In this document: positions 37,021 to 45,761 of the stretch, piece by piece
Layout: each line of letters opens with the position of its first letter
Position numbering within the stretch: position 1 is the first letter of the stretch
Assembly: GCF_013426895.1 (NCBI RefSeq)
Contig: NZ_AP023175.1
Span: 1,240,001-1,304,000, forward strand
DNA: 64,000 nucleotides
From: Paraburkholderia largidicola
GTDB taxonomy: Bacteria; Pseudomonadota; Gammaproteobacteria; Burkholderiales; Burkholderiaceae
Direction of reading: 5' to 3'
Made by a program: the position numbers and the translations under genes
The notes under the pieces: generated by a model
Databases searched by the model: none
What the model saw: the letters and a program-made list of their open reading frames with translations, nothing else
What the model was told of the DNA's origin: nothing

Positions 37021-37551
37021 TCATACTGCGTTAACAACGGAGCGGCCGATTTTCATCCGGTTGCCGACAAAAGCGCTGGCGAGGCACAGCAGAGCATGCA
37101 TACCCGTGCGCGGATGCGTGAGGCAGGCATGGACCTGTTCGCTGCGGCTTTCGCCGAGCAGGCACCACGCGCAGAAGTGCTCGCAGTTGTTCGTCAGCAG
37201 GCGATAGTGGTTTTCGCCGAGGCGCGAGCGGGCGCGCAGCACGGTTTGTTCGGCGGTGTACTTCGGGAACGGATGCGGGCGGACGGCAACGGCGTGACCA
37301 TCGGCGAAGGCTTCGAGCGCCACTTCTTCGACGGGGCCGCGATGGGCGGACTTCGCGAAACCTGCGTAGTGAATGACCTTGCCGCCACCGACGTAAATGC
37401 CGTGATGTTCGTAGCCGCGGCGTTGGGTGATCAGATGGGCACCGAGGGCGGGTTCGTCGCTGGAACCGTCGAGCACCACATCAGCCGATGCGTAAGCAGC
37501 CGCGCGGTTTGCACCTTGTTCATTGCGAGATTGTTGGAGGTTGCGGTTCAT
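37021..37551 (-). CDS. LRAT-fold (NlpC/P60-like) protein
   Basis: A 176-residue protein with the circularly permuted papain fold of lecithin:retinol acyltransferases. The catalytic His is in YEHHGIYVGGGKVIHYAG (near residue 48) and the Cys is in LTNNCEHFCAWCLLG (NCEHF motif, near residue 122). The C-terminal hydrophobic segment (HALLCLASAFVG) could anchor it to membrane. Bacterial members act as acyltransferases or thiol hydrolases with lipid or cell-wall substrates. It lies 450 bp from the first GG-leader peptide gene on the opposite strand; a link to that system is only positional. Confidence 0.8.
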   Translation of the reverse strand: MNRNLQQSRNEQGANRAAAYASADVVLDGSSDEPALGAHLITQRRGYEHHGIYVGGGKVIHYAGFAKSAHRGPVEEVALEAFADGHAVAVRPHPFPKYTAEQTVLRARSRLGENHYRLLTNNCEHFCAWCLLGESRSEQVHACLTHPRTGMHALLCLASAFVGNRMKIGRSVVNAV

Positions 37552-37923
37552 GGCTTTGCTCTGGTATCCGGTTCAAAAGGCCAACACTGTTGCCAGCTCT
37601 TTTGCATCATCCGGACCAGGCTTCTTAAGCCATTGATTTATCGCGATATTTCACGCCAAAGAGGTAGTTTGCGGTGGCGCTGTGTAGGGACACACCCAAC
37701 AGAGTTTCAGGCTGATGTGTTGCGTGACCACCATCACTTTCAGCTTCCTGAGCCCGCGCATCGCGCGTTGAAAATGTGTTGGTTGCCCCGTCTTCTGCAA
37801 AGGCGCGCTGTTGGATCACTGCCAACGTCCACACGCGTACGCGCGCGACGCACGCACGCGCGTGTCCGCTTTATTCCAAGCCCAGCAAGGACGCACGAGA
37901 AAGCGCACCGACTCACGACAGAT
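37552..37923. other. Intergenic stretch before the first peptide gene
   Basis: No gene seen. It carries a half-site-like CTGTTGG at 37808, resembling one arm of the dyad found before the other sigma-54 promoters, but not the second arm. Confidence 0.4.
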
Positions 37924-37939
37924 TGGCACAGCCCTTGCA
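37924..37939 (+). promoter_or_regulatory. Sigma-54 promoter of the first GG-leader peptide gene
   Basis: TGGCAC-N5-TTGCA, an excellent match to the -24/-12 consensus with GG and GC ten bases apart. It lies 64 bp before the ATG of the peptide gene and could also feed the phosphatase gene behind it. Confidence 0.85.
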
Positions 37940-38002
37940 CGTCATAGCGCAACTTCCCTTGACTTCCGGCCGCGCAACGGGCGGCCATTCTGGAGACACG
38001 CC

Positions 38003-38287
38003 ATGGCTTCCATCACCATCAGCGACCTCTCGCACAACCTCGCTCTCGATCGCAAGGCGATGTCCGCGATCAGCGGCGGCGGCGGTGCGCCGTGGGTATT
38101 CGGCTGGATCACGCCGTATGTGCACGACACGCCGAGCGTCGGACCCGTCGTAAACCTGTACGACATCACGAACAACTTCTATGCTGACCAGATGATCAAT
38201 CAGTTCCAGAAGGTCGATGTGAACAACACCGGCAACAACTCGAACATCAACGTGTCCCCTGACGCGCGCAGCACGAACCTGGCTTAG
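38003..38287 (+). CDS. GG-leader secreted peptide precursor 1
   Basis: The true start is the ATG at 38003 after CTGGAGAC; the longer frame from 37811 would run through the sigma-54 promoter. The 94-residue precursor has the 26-residue leader common to the whole system (MASITISDLSHNLALDRKAM, then SAISGG) and a 68-residue core starting GGAPWVFGW. The core ends in a Asn-rich tail (NNTGNNSNINVSPDARSTN). No Cys. Cleavage after Gly26 by the C39 transporter at 40434-43490 is expected. The core differs entirely from those of the tandem array. Confidence 0.85.
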   Translation: MASITISDLSHNLALDRKAMSAISGGGGAPWVFGWITPYVHDTPSVGPVVNLYDITNNFYADQMINQFQKVDVNNTGNNSNINVSPDARSTNLA

Positions 38288-38292
38288 ATGCC

Positions 38293-39063
38293 GTGACCTG
38301 TACCAGTCAATTCCGGTGGGCATCGGCGGCGCGCACCGACACGGGCCGGGTTCGCGAGATCAATGAGGACGCCTGTCTCGATCAACCGCAGCGCGGCCGC
38401 TGGGCCGTGGCTGACGGCATGGGCGGGCACGACGTCGGCGATCTCGCGAGCCAGCTCGTGGTCGAAACGCTCGGCCAGTTGCCGGAACAGGCGGGCATCA
38501 AGCATTGCATCGCCGAAGCGCGCACGCGCCTGCAGGATGCGAACCGACAATTGCGCGACGAAGCGAGCCGCCGGCAGGTGCAGCGCATCGGCACGACCGT
38601 CGTCGTGCTGCTCGCGTGCGACCGCTTCTGCGGCTATCTCTGGGCGGGCGACAGCCGCATCTATCTGCTGCGGCAAGGGCAATTGCGGCAGTTGACGCGC
38701 GATCACAGCCAGGTGGAAGCGCTCCGGCAATCCGGTTATCTGACCGAGGAAGAAGCTCGCCATCATCCTGCGCACAACATCATCACGCGCGCGGTCGGTG
38801 CGACGGATCAACTGGAACTCGACGAAGACGCCATCGAAGTCGCGGACGGCGACGTGTTCCTGCTGTGCAGCGACGGCCTCAGCAATGAACTGACCAATGA
38901 AGAAATCCAGCAGACGCTCGCGAGTGTCGATTGTCTGCATGCGCCCGATGAACTCGTCGATATCGCGCTCTCGCGCGGCGGCCGTGACAACATCACGGCC
39001 GTGGTCGTGCAGGCAGAAGACCCGCACGCTTCAGACAAGACCTTGTTGAACCCGTCGCCCTGA
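38293..39063 (+). CDS. PP2C-family Ser/Thr phosphatase
   Basis: The 256-residue protein starts at GTG 38293, six bases after the peptide gene's stop. PP2C motifs: RTDTGRVREINEDACL, AVADGMGGHDVGDLAS, GTTVVVLL, WAGDSRIYLLR, then LLCSDGLSNEL and RGGRDNITAVVV. All metal-binding aspartates are present. It resembles PppA/Stp1 phosphatases. Together with the kinase (53902-56037) and the two-FHA protein it would form a reversible phosphorylation switch. It converges with the sigma-54 activator gene (21 bp gap). Confidence 0.93.
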   Translation: MTCTSQFRWASAARTDTGRVREINEDACLDQPQRGRWAVADGMGGHDVGDLASQLVVETLGQLPEQAGIKHCIAEARTRLQDANRQLRDEASRRQVQRIGTTVVVLLACDRFCGYLWAGDSRIYLLRQGQLRQLTRDHSQVEALRQSGYLTEEEARHHPAHNIITRAVGATDQLELDEDAIEVADGDVFLLCSDGLSNELTNEEIQQTLASVDCLHAPDELVDIALSRGGRDNITAVVVQAEDPHASDKTLLNPSP

Positions 39064-39084
39064 CACGCTTCACTCGCCGTTGCC

Positions 39085-40434
39085 TCAATGCATCTCGGCT
39101 TCGTCGTCTTCTTCCGTGTCGTCCTTGCGCGCATTCGCCTGCGCATGCGCGCGGCGAAAATCCTTCGAATGCAATCCGTGCTTCTTCAGCAACATCTGAA
39201 GGTGTGAACGGTTCATGTCGACGCGGCGCGCCAGTTCGGCGACCGTGCCGCCCACTTCCTGCAAGCCGCGCTGCAAGAACGCCTTTTCGGCTTCGTCGCT
39301 GGCGGCGCGCTTCGCATCGCTGAGCGACAACAGATTGGTCACGCTCGCCGCGCCGTTGGCGGCCTCGTTCGCCCCACCGAACAGGGGCGCCGTCACGGGT
39401 GCCGTGGGCCGCATATCCACCGGCAAGTGATCGACGTCCGCGATATCCCCTGCCAGACACGAGATGCGGTACATCACGTTGCGCAATTCGCGGATATTGC
39501 CCGGATACGCATAGGTCAGCAGAAAGTCCCGTAATTTAGGGGTGATTCTCACGGGGCGGCGCTTGAGCGCGCCCGCCGCTTCATCGCCGAAGTACTGGAT
39601 AAGCAACGGAATTTCATCGCGCCTTTCGCGCAGCGGCGGCAAGGTCACGTGAATGACGCTCAGCCGGTAAAAGAGATCTTCGCGAAACGTGCCCTGTTCG
39701 CTCAGTTTGCGCAGGTTGCGATTGGTCGCGGCGACGATCCGCGTATCGACGCCAATCGGCTCGTCCGAACCCACGCGCTGTATTTCATGCGCTTCCAGCA
39801 CGCGCAGCAGCTTCACTTGCCCCGTCAAAGGCAATTCGCCGATTTCGTCGAGAAAGATCGTCCCCGTATGCGCGCTTTCGAATTTGCCTTTACGGTCGTT
39901 CGTTGCGCCCGTGAACGCGCCTTTTCTGTGGCCGAACAGTTCCGACTCCAGCAGGTTGTCCGGTATCGCGCCGCAGTTCACGGAGATGAACGGCTTGTCC
40001 GAGCGGCTGCCGTTGGCATGGATGACCTTCGCCATCAGCTCCTTGCCGGTACCGCTTTCGCCGTCGATCAGAACGGGCAGATCCGTCGGCGCCGCTTTCT
40101 CCGCGATTTCGAGCGATTCCAGCAGCTTCGGGTTATCGCCGAACGTTCCTTCGAAAATGAAGCTGCGCGCGAGCAAAGCCTGGCGCCGCGCGCCGCGCGA
40201 CAGGTCGCCGCGCATCGGCTCGACCACGGCCGCTTGCACGAAGCGCTCCTTGTGCGACATCTGCATCACTTCGTCGCGCAGCGAACTCGCCTGTTTCAGG
40301 AGTTTTTCGATATCCGCGCGTTCGAGCCGCGACGACCAGCGCAGCGTCGAGCGCAGGATCTCGATCTTCTCGATCAACCCTGCGTACGAGATAGCGGACC
40401 CGGCTTCTTCAGGCTGCTGGTCAAGTATTTTCAT
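39085..40434 (-). CDS. Sigma-54-dependent activator (enhancer-binding protein)
   Basis: The 449-residue protein has an uncharacterised N-terminal part (1-95) without a receiver domain, then an AAA+ domain: Walker A GESGTGKE (125-132), the sigma-54 contact loop GAFTGA (172-177), Walker B GTIFLDEIG (191-199), and arginine finger region FREDLFYRL. A Fis-type helix-turn-helix lies near the C-terminus (GTVAELARRVDMNRSHLQMLL), followed by an acidic tail. It is the last gene of the export operon, overlapping the ABC gene. Four sigma-54 promoters in front of peptide transcription units, three with a shared upstream dyad, make these its likely targets. Confidence 0.95.
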   Translation of the reverse strand: MKILDQQPEEAGSAISYAGLIEKIEILRSTLRWSSRLERADIEKLLKQASSLRDEVMQMSHKERFVQAAVVEPMRGDLSRGARRQALLARSFIFEGTFGDNPKLLESLEIAEKAAPTDLPVLIDGESGTGKELMAKVIHANGSRSDKPFISVNCGAIPDNLLESELFGHRKGAFTGATNDRKGKFESAHTGTIFLDEIGELPLTGQVKLLRVLEAHEIQRVGSDEPIGVDTRIVAATNRNLRKLSEQGTFREDLFYRLSVIHVTLPPLRERRDEIPLLIQYFGDEAAGALKRRPVRITPKLRDFLLTYAYPGNIRELRNVMYRISCLAGDIADVDHLPVDMRPTAPVTAPLFGGANEAANGAASVTNLLSLSDAKRAASDEAEKAFLQRGLQEVGGTVAELARRVDMNRSHLQMLLKKHGLHSKDFRRAHAQANARKDDTEEDDEAEMH

Positions 40435-43400
40435 CAGGCGCTCAATTGTTTCTGGACGAGCTGGTAGTACATGCCCTTCCGGTTGACCAGTTCCTCGTGA
40501 CGCCCCTGCTCGACGATCGCGCCTTCATAGAGCACGATGATCTTGTCGGCGCGCATGATCGTACTCAGCCGGTGCGCAATGATGACGGCCGTGCGTCCTT
40601 TGAGGATCTCCTGCATGTTGCCGAGGATATTGCTCTCCGATTGGGTATCGAGTGCGGAAGTCGCCTCGTCGAATACGAGAAGACGGGGATCGTGATACAG
40701 CGCGCGAGCAATGCACAGCCGCTGAATCTGGCCGCCCGACAAGCCAATGCCGCGCTCGCCCACAATCTGTTCGTAACCGAGCGGCAGCTTGGCGATGAAC
40801 GCGTGCGCGTCGGCCATTCTGGCCACTTCTTCGATCCGTCGGCGATCGGGCGTGTCGTCGCCGCTCGCGATGTTCTCGGCGATCGTGCCGGAAAACAGCA
40901 GGTTCGATTGCATGACGTAGCCGATCTGCGCGCGGAAGAAAGCCTTGTCGATCACGTTCATGTCATACCCGTCGACCGTCATCTTGCCGTCGCTCGGCGC
41001 ATAGAACCCGACCAGCAGTTTTGCGAGCGTGGTCTTGCCTGACCCGCTGCGCCCGACGATCGCCACCAGTTCGCCAGGTTTGATGTCAAAGCTGATGTTC
41101 TCCAGCACATAGGCGCTCTCGTCCTCGCCATAGCGGAAGTACACGCCGTTCAGGCTGATCGCGCCTTGCAGGTCAGGCAGCATCACGCGCGACGGCAGGT
41201 CTTGAGGCTTCTGCTCCGGTTCGATATCGAGCACGTCGCCCAGCCGCTCCATCGCGACGCCTGCGTCGTTGAGCATGCTCCACAAGCCGACGAGTCCCAT
41301 CAACGGCGTCAGCACGCTACCCATGAACGCGTTGAACGCGATCAACTGCCCGATCGTCATTTCGCGGGCGAGCACGAGATTCGCACCGACCCAGAGAATC
41401 GCAATCGTCGTCGCCGCATTCAGCAACTGGCTGATAAAGCCGATCAGGATGTTGAAAGCGTGTGCGCGGTATTGCACTTCGAGTGCCTTCGCGTATTTCT
41501 TTTCCCAGCGCAAGCGTACGGGTCGCTCGATGCCCATGCCCTTCACGGTTTCGACGCCGGACAACGCTTCCATCAGAAACGATTTCGAATCCGTTCCGGC
41601 CGCAAACGTTTCGCGTGCATAGCTCTTGATCTTCGGCGTGGCGATCAGCGTCAGCGCCATGATAGGAATGACGAACGCGATCAGCACGAGTGTCATTTTC
41701 GCGTTATAGAAGAACATGATCGCGAAGTAGATGAACACCATCAGCAGATTGAGTGCCGTCGTTACCGTCGATTCCGTGAGGAACGCACGTATCGTCTGGT
41801 TTTCCTGGAAGCGCGCGAAAATGTCACCCGTCTTGCGTTTGGCAAAGAACGAGAACGGCAGCGACATCGTGTGCCTGAAGAACTGCGACATCATTGCGAA
41901 GTCCATGTTGCGTACCATGAAGTTCGACAGATACGCGCGAACCATCGACATCAACTGCGAAAATACATTCGAAATGATCAGACCGAGTATCAGCAGATGC
42001 AGCAGGCTGACGTTCTGATGCACGATTACGCCATCGAGGATGTTCTGAATGATCAATGGCGGAATCACACCGAGCACCTGAATCACGAAGGTCGCGAGGA
42101 ACAGGTTCAGCAGAATCTTTTTATACGGCGTCAGATAGCCGACGAAGCGCAGCCACGGCGAGCGCGACGCGGAGATCTGCACGAGATTCGGTCCCGGCGT
42201 AAACAGCAGACACGTGCCGCTCCAGCCGCGCTCGAAGTCTTCGAGACTCAGCTTGCGGAATCCCAAAGCGGGATCGGCAAGCCATACGTGATTCTTCGAC
42301 ACGCCGTACACGATGATGTAGTGATAGCCTTCCCAGTGCACGATGAACGGCAGGTCGAAGCCGCGCAGCGAGTCGAACGTGCACTGCACGCCGCGCGCCG
42401 TGAAGCCTAGCGATTCACCCGCGCGCGCCAGACTGTCCAGCGTCGCACCCTGCGTCGTGACGTTCGCGAGTTCGCGCAGCTTGCCGAGCGTCATCGGAAT
42501 GCCGTAGTGCTTGCAGATCATTGCAAGACAGGCGGCACCGCAATCCATTTCCTCGGCCTGCTCGACGAGTCCGAAGCGCCGTATCACGCGCTCGCCGAGT
42601 TCGGGCTTCGAATGCAGGTCGAGCCGCAAAGGCCGCTTGCGGCGCTGCTCGATGCGTTTTTGCCGGTCGAGTTCGCGGTCGGCGTATTTGATGCGCTCGT
42701 CGAGCACCTCGCGCAGTTTCGGATTGCGTTCGAGGATGAAATGCACCGTGCGCTCTGGAATCACCAGCAGCCGCGTGTCCGTCGTCGCAACGGCCGATGC
42801 CGTCTGCTCCTGCCGCATCAGGCAGGCCTTCTCGCCGAAAATTTCGCCTTCGCGCAGCGTCGCGAGCGTGTAGTCGGTGCCATCCTCATTGCGTACGATG
42901 CGCACTTCGCCTTGCCGCACGACATACAGCCGCCGGTCGTCGCGCGCGTCCTGCTTGAGAATCTCCTTGCCCGCGCTGACCTTCTTGACACCGACACTGC
43001 GCACGTACTCTTCGAGTTCCTGCTTGTTCAGCTTGCCGCGCAAGTCGAATAACTGCGCAACGAAACCGCCCGCCGAGTTGATCGCGACATAACTCGCGAC
43101 AAATGCAAGCGCCGCCTGATTGCCGGCGATGATCGGTTCCGTCGCGGCGCGCGGAATGAACAGCAGTTCGGTCTTTCCCGAAGAGCGTACCGACGATTCA
43201 TGCACATACGCGCGCAGCATCGCAATGTCGGCAAATACTTCGCCCGCCTTGCGCACGCCCATGCTGATCTCTTTGCCGTGCTCTTCGGTGAAGATGCGCA
43301 CCGAGCCCGACTTGATCACACAGAGGCCTTCGGCGGGATCGCCCGCGTTGCACACCGTTTCGCCAAACGAATAGAAGCGCGATTGCACATGCTCTGCGAG

Positions 43401-43490
43401 GCGTTCGAGTTCTTCGCGCGTGAACGGCGACAGAATCTCGACCGTCGACAGGAAGTCGGCGATGGAAGGCGTGGTTTGCGGTGCATCCAT
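40434..43490 (-). CDS. C39-peptidase ABC exporter with two cyclic-nucleotide-binding domains
   Basis: The 1018-residue protein has, in order: two cNMP-binding domains (about 15-135 and 160-280), a C39 double-glycine peptidase (about 308-432; Cys317 in MDCGAAC, His390 in GYHYIIVYG, Asp406 in LADPALG), six membrane helices (about 455-745), and an ABC ATPase with GRSGSGKTT, LSGGQIQR and VFDEATSALD. Such proteins cleave GG leaders and pump the peptide in one step across the inner membrane. The cNMP domains are unusual and suggest gating by cAMP or c-di-GMP. It is fourth in the operon and is the processing protease for the 26-residue leaders. Confidence 0.96.
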   Translation of the reverse strand: MDAPQTTPSIADFLSTVEILSPFTREELERLAEHVQSRFYSFGETVCNAGDPAEGLCVIKSGSVRIFTEEHGKEISMGVRKAGEVFADIAMLRAYVHESSVRSSGKTELLFIPRAATEPIIAGNQAALAFVASYVAINSAGGFVAQLFDLRGKLNKQELEEYVRSVGVKKVSAGKEILKQDARDDRRLYVVRQGEVRIVRNEDGTDYTLATLREGEIFGEKACLMRQEQTASAVATTDTRLLVIPERTVHFILERNPKLREVLDERIKYADRELDRQKRIEQRRKRPLRLDLHSKPELGERVIRRFGLVEQAEEMDCGAACLAMICKHYGIPMTLGKLRELANVTTQGATLDSLARAGESLGFTARGVQCTFDSLRGFDLPFIVHWEGYHYIIVYGVSKNHVWLADPALGFRKLSLEDFERGWSGTCLLFTPGPNLVQISASRSPWLRFVGYLTPYKKILLNLFLATFVIQVLGVIPPLIIQNILDGVIVHQNVSLLHLLILGLIISNVFSQLMSMVRAYLSNFMVRNMDFAMMSQFFRHTMSLPFSFFAKRKTGDIFARFQENQTIRAFLTESTVTTALNLLMVFIYFAIMFFYNAKMTLVLIAFVIPIMALTLIATPKIKSYARETFAAGTDSKSFLMEALSGVETVKGMGIERPVRLRWEKKYAKALEVQYRAHAFNILIGFISQLLNAATTIAILWVGANLVLAREMTIGQLIAFNAFMGSVLTPLMGLVGLWSMLNDAGVAMERLGDVLDIEPEQKPQDLPSRVMLPDLQGAISLNGVYFRYGEDESAYVLENISFDIKPGELVAIVGRSGSGKTTLAKLLVGFYAPSDGKMTVDGYDMNVIDKAFFRAQIGYVMQSNLLFSGTIAENIASGDDTPDRRRIEEVARMADAHAFIAKLPLGYEQIVGERGIGLSGGQIQRLCIARALYHDPRLLVFDEATSALDTQSESNILGNMQEILKGRTAVIIAHRLSTIMRADKIIVLYEGAIVEQGRHEELVNRKGMYYQLVQKQLSA

Positions 43491-43524
43491 GATGCTTGGG
43501 GTCCCCGTCAGCAGCGCGCGTCAA

Positions 43525-44277
43525 TCAGAGCGCTTCGATGATGTGTTCCTGCGCACGCGTTATCAGCCACTGTTCGCGCAACAGCCGCTTGATTTCCGAC
43601 GCGACGTCCTCGTCGAGTTGCGCCGGATATTTCGCCGTCACCGCAAAGATCTCGAAGCACGAGCGGTCCAGCGACGCGAACGGCCCCAGCAGATCGCCGA
43701 CTGCCGCATTGAAGATCTTCGCCTCGATATCAGGCTTCAGCGAACCGCGCAGTACTTTTCCGATCACGCCACCCGAGTCTTTCGTATCGGCAATCGAATG
43801 CTCGCGGGCCATTTCCGCGAACGCATCGGGATCGTCGCTCAGGTACGAGATCATTTCCTTCGCCTTGCCTTCGTCGTCGAGCAGAATGTGGCTGACCTCG
43901 ATAGCATCGAATTTCGGCGAATTCATCGAAAAGTACTCTTCGATCTCGCCTTCGTTGCCCACCTTGTCGAGCATCTTTTCCTGATACAGGCTGTCGGTGA
44001 TGAACGTCTCGAACTCGTCGAGACCGACCTTCAGCGTGTCGAGATACTGGTTCATGTCCGCCGCGCGATGCAGCCCGCGCACGCGCCGGAACTGGTCGGC
44101 GCGCTCCTGTATCTCGTCGGTGCTCACTGTCACGCCGTGTTTCTTCGCGGCGTGCACGGTCAGCTTGTCGCGCACCATCTGCTCGATCAGGCTTTCGAAC
44201 TGGCCCGTGAGTTTCAGTAGGCGTATGAATTCGCCGACATCCACGACTTCATCATCGATTCGTACGATCGCGGTCAT
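43525..44277 (-). CDS. SurA/PpiC-type peptidyl-prolyl isomerase
   Basis: A 250-residue protein with a SurA-like N-terminal helical region (residues 1-110) and a parvulin domain (EVSHILLDDEGKAKEM, then FAEMAREHSIADTKDSGGVIGKV, then FNAAVGDLLGPF). There is no signal peptide, so it probably acts in the cytoplasm, perhaps holding precursors or the transporter. Prolines are conserved in the array cores (ASPAIVVAPV, IPTIQ), which would be suitable substrates. Related trios of isomerase, HlyD and C39-ABC genes are known in cyanobacterial peptide export loci. It is 34 bp upstream of the ABC gene. Confidence 0.87.
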   Translation of the reverse strand: MTAIVRIDDEVVDVGEFIRLLKLTGQFESLIEQMVRDKLTVHAAKKHGVTVSTDEIQERADQFRRVRGLHRAADMNQYLDTLKVGLDEFETFITDSLYQEKMLDKVGNEGEIEEYFSMNSPKFDAIEVSHILLDDEGKAKEMISYLSDDPDAFAEMAREHSIADTKDSGGVIGKVLRGSLKPDIEAKIFNAAVGDLLGPFASLDRSCFEIFAVTAKYPAQLDEDVASEIKRLLREQWLITRAQEHIIEAL

Positions 44278-44369
44278 CTTGTCCGCTCCTCTAGTGGCGG
44301 CCCGAACGAACAGGCGGGCTGGCGGTTGTACTTTCGGCTACGCTTGCGTTGCAATGAGTTGTTCTGAAG

Positions 44370-45761
44370 CTATCCGGCCAGTTGCCTGAACGGGTCCAGC
44401 CCAAGATCGATCAGCCGCCGCTCGCGAACGACGATTTCGGCGCTCGCTGTCATGCCGTACCGCAGCGGGTAGCGGTTCTCCGCGATCTGGTAATAATTCC
44501 TGTCGAGCTGCACGCGGCCTTCGTAGACAGGCTGCTTGTCCTGCGCCGATGGCTTGGTTGCCGGCGAGATGTACGCGAGCGTGCCGTTGATCAGCCCGTA
44601 GCGCTGATACGGGAACGCATTGAACTTCATCTTGACGGTCATGCCTTCGTGCAGGAACGCGCGGTCGCGCTCCGCGATTTCGATCTTCAGCACGGGGCGC
44701 GCGTCCTTTGGCGCGATGCCGCCGAGCGGCGCATTCGCCTGGATCTTGTCGCCCGTTTGCGTCGACGTCACGTCGGTGATCACACCGGAAGTCGGCGCGA
44801 GTATCAGCAGAAAGTTGTCCTTGTCGATGTTCTCGAAGCGGATGCGCGTAGCCGCGTCGGCGACGAGGCGTGCCGTCTGCAATTGCAGGCGCAGCTTCTC
44901 TTCGGTGCTGGTGATGTCGCGGATCAGATCGTCGTATTCAAGCTGCAGCTTCGTCGACTGCTGGCCGCTCGTTTCGAGTTGCGCGTTGGCCTCGGCGTAT
45001 TCGTGACTCAGCTTGAAGTCGAGTTCGGCGAGCCGCGATTGCGCGACACGGTAGGCGTTTTCCGCTTCCAGAGCGGTGTTGCGTTTCGCGTCGACCTGCA
45101 ACTCCGCAACGCCACCGCCGCCGGGCTGCGCGAACAGCCGCGCGTATTTGTCCGCTTCCTGACGCGCCGCATCGCGCGCGCGGCGTGCATTGTCGAGCGT
45201 GCTGCGCGCTTCTTCGAGTTGCGCTTTCTGGCCTTCCGCCAGCTTGGACGTGCCTTCCGAAATGCGGTTCTCGTGCAGACGCTCTTCCACTTCGAGCTGA
45301 TCCTTGAGCGCGGTCGCCTTGCGCTCCATCAATTCCTTCTTCTGCGGAAACTCTTTCCATTCGCGCTCGGCGTCGTCGAGCTTCAACTGCGCCTGCAGTG
45401 CGTTGGTGGCCGCTTCGATCGCGCCGCGCGCATTGAGCCGCGCGAGCACGTCACCCTTCGAGACGGGTTGTCCTTCCGCGATATAGAGATCCGTGAGTTC
45501 GCCGTCGATAGGCGCATAAATGCGCCGCACGTCCGACTCCGGCGCCAGCGTGCCTTGCGCCGTGACGATCACGTCCGCGCGTCCGAAGAACGACCACATC
45601 AGGCCGGAGACAACGAGCGCGACCATGGTCAGCACGAGCGCCTGCGCAATGCGCACGGGCTCCGCCGTGAGAATCGCCACGCCTTCGGCGCTGTGATCTT
45701 CCAGCGCTTCGTAAAGCGGCTTAGGGTGATTGTCGCGCTTCACTTTGGTCACTGCCTCCAA
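44370..45761 (-). CDS. HlyD-family periplasmic adaptor
   Basis: A 463-residue membrane fusion protein. Cytoplasmic tail, one membrane span (residues about 37-60, VLTMVALVVSGLMWSFF), a lipoyl half (GQPVSKGDVLARL), a long coiled-coil hairpin (about 115-290), the second lipoyl half (ILAPTSGVITDV) and a beta-barrel near the C-terminus. It links the C39-ABC pump to an outer-membrane channel. Its start lies within the 3' end of the FHA gene (41 bp overlap), so the two are translationally coupled. Confidence 0.93.
   Translation of the reverse strand: MEAVTKVKRDNHPKPLYEALEDHSAEGVAILTAEPVRIAQALVLTMVALVVSGLMWSFFGRADVIVTAQGTLAPESDVRRIYAPIDGELTDLYIAEGQPVSKGDVLARLNARGAIEAATNALQAQLKLDDAEREWKEFPQKKELMERKATALKDQLEVEERLHENRISEGTSKLAEGQKAQLEEARSTLDNARRARDAARQEADKYARLFAQPGGGGVAELQVDAKRNTALEAENAYRVAQSRLAELDFKLSHEYAEANAQLETSGQQSTKLQLEYDDLIRDITSTEEKLRLQLQTARLVADAATRIRFENIDKDNFLLILAPTSGVITDVTSTQTGDKIQANAPLGGIAPKDARPVLKIEIAERDRAFLHEGMTVKMKFNAFPYQRYGLINGTLAYISPATKPSAQDKQPVYEGRVQLDRNYYQIAENRYPLRYGMTASAEIVVRERRLIDLGLDPFRQLAG

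Noticed and set aside
37763..37830. Activator dyad in front of peptide gene 1
   Set aside because: Only half-site-like CTGTTGG at 37808 and a similar TGTTGGTT near 37777; no second arm at the right distance.
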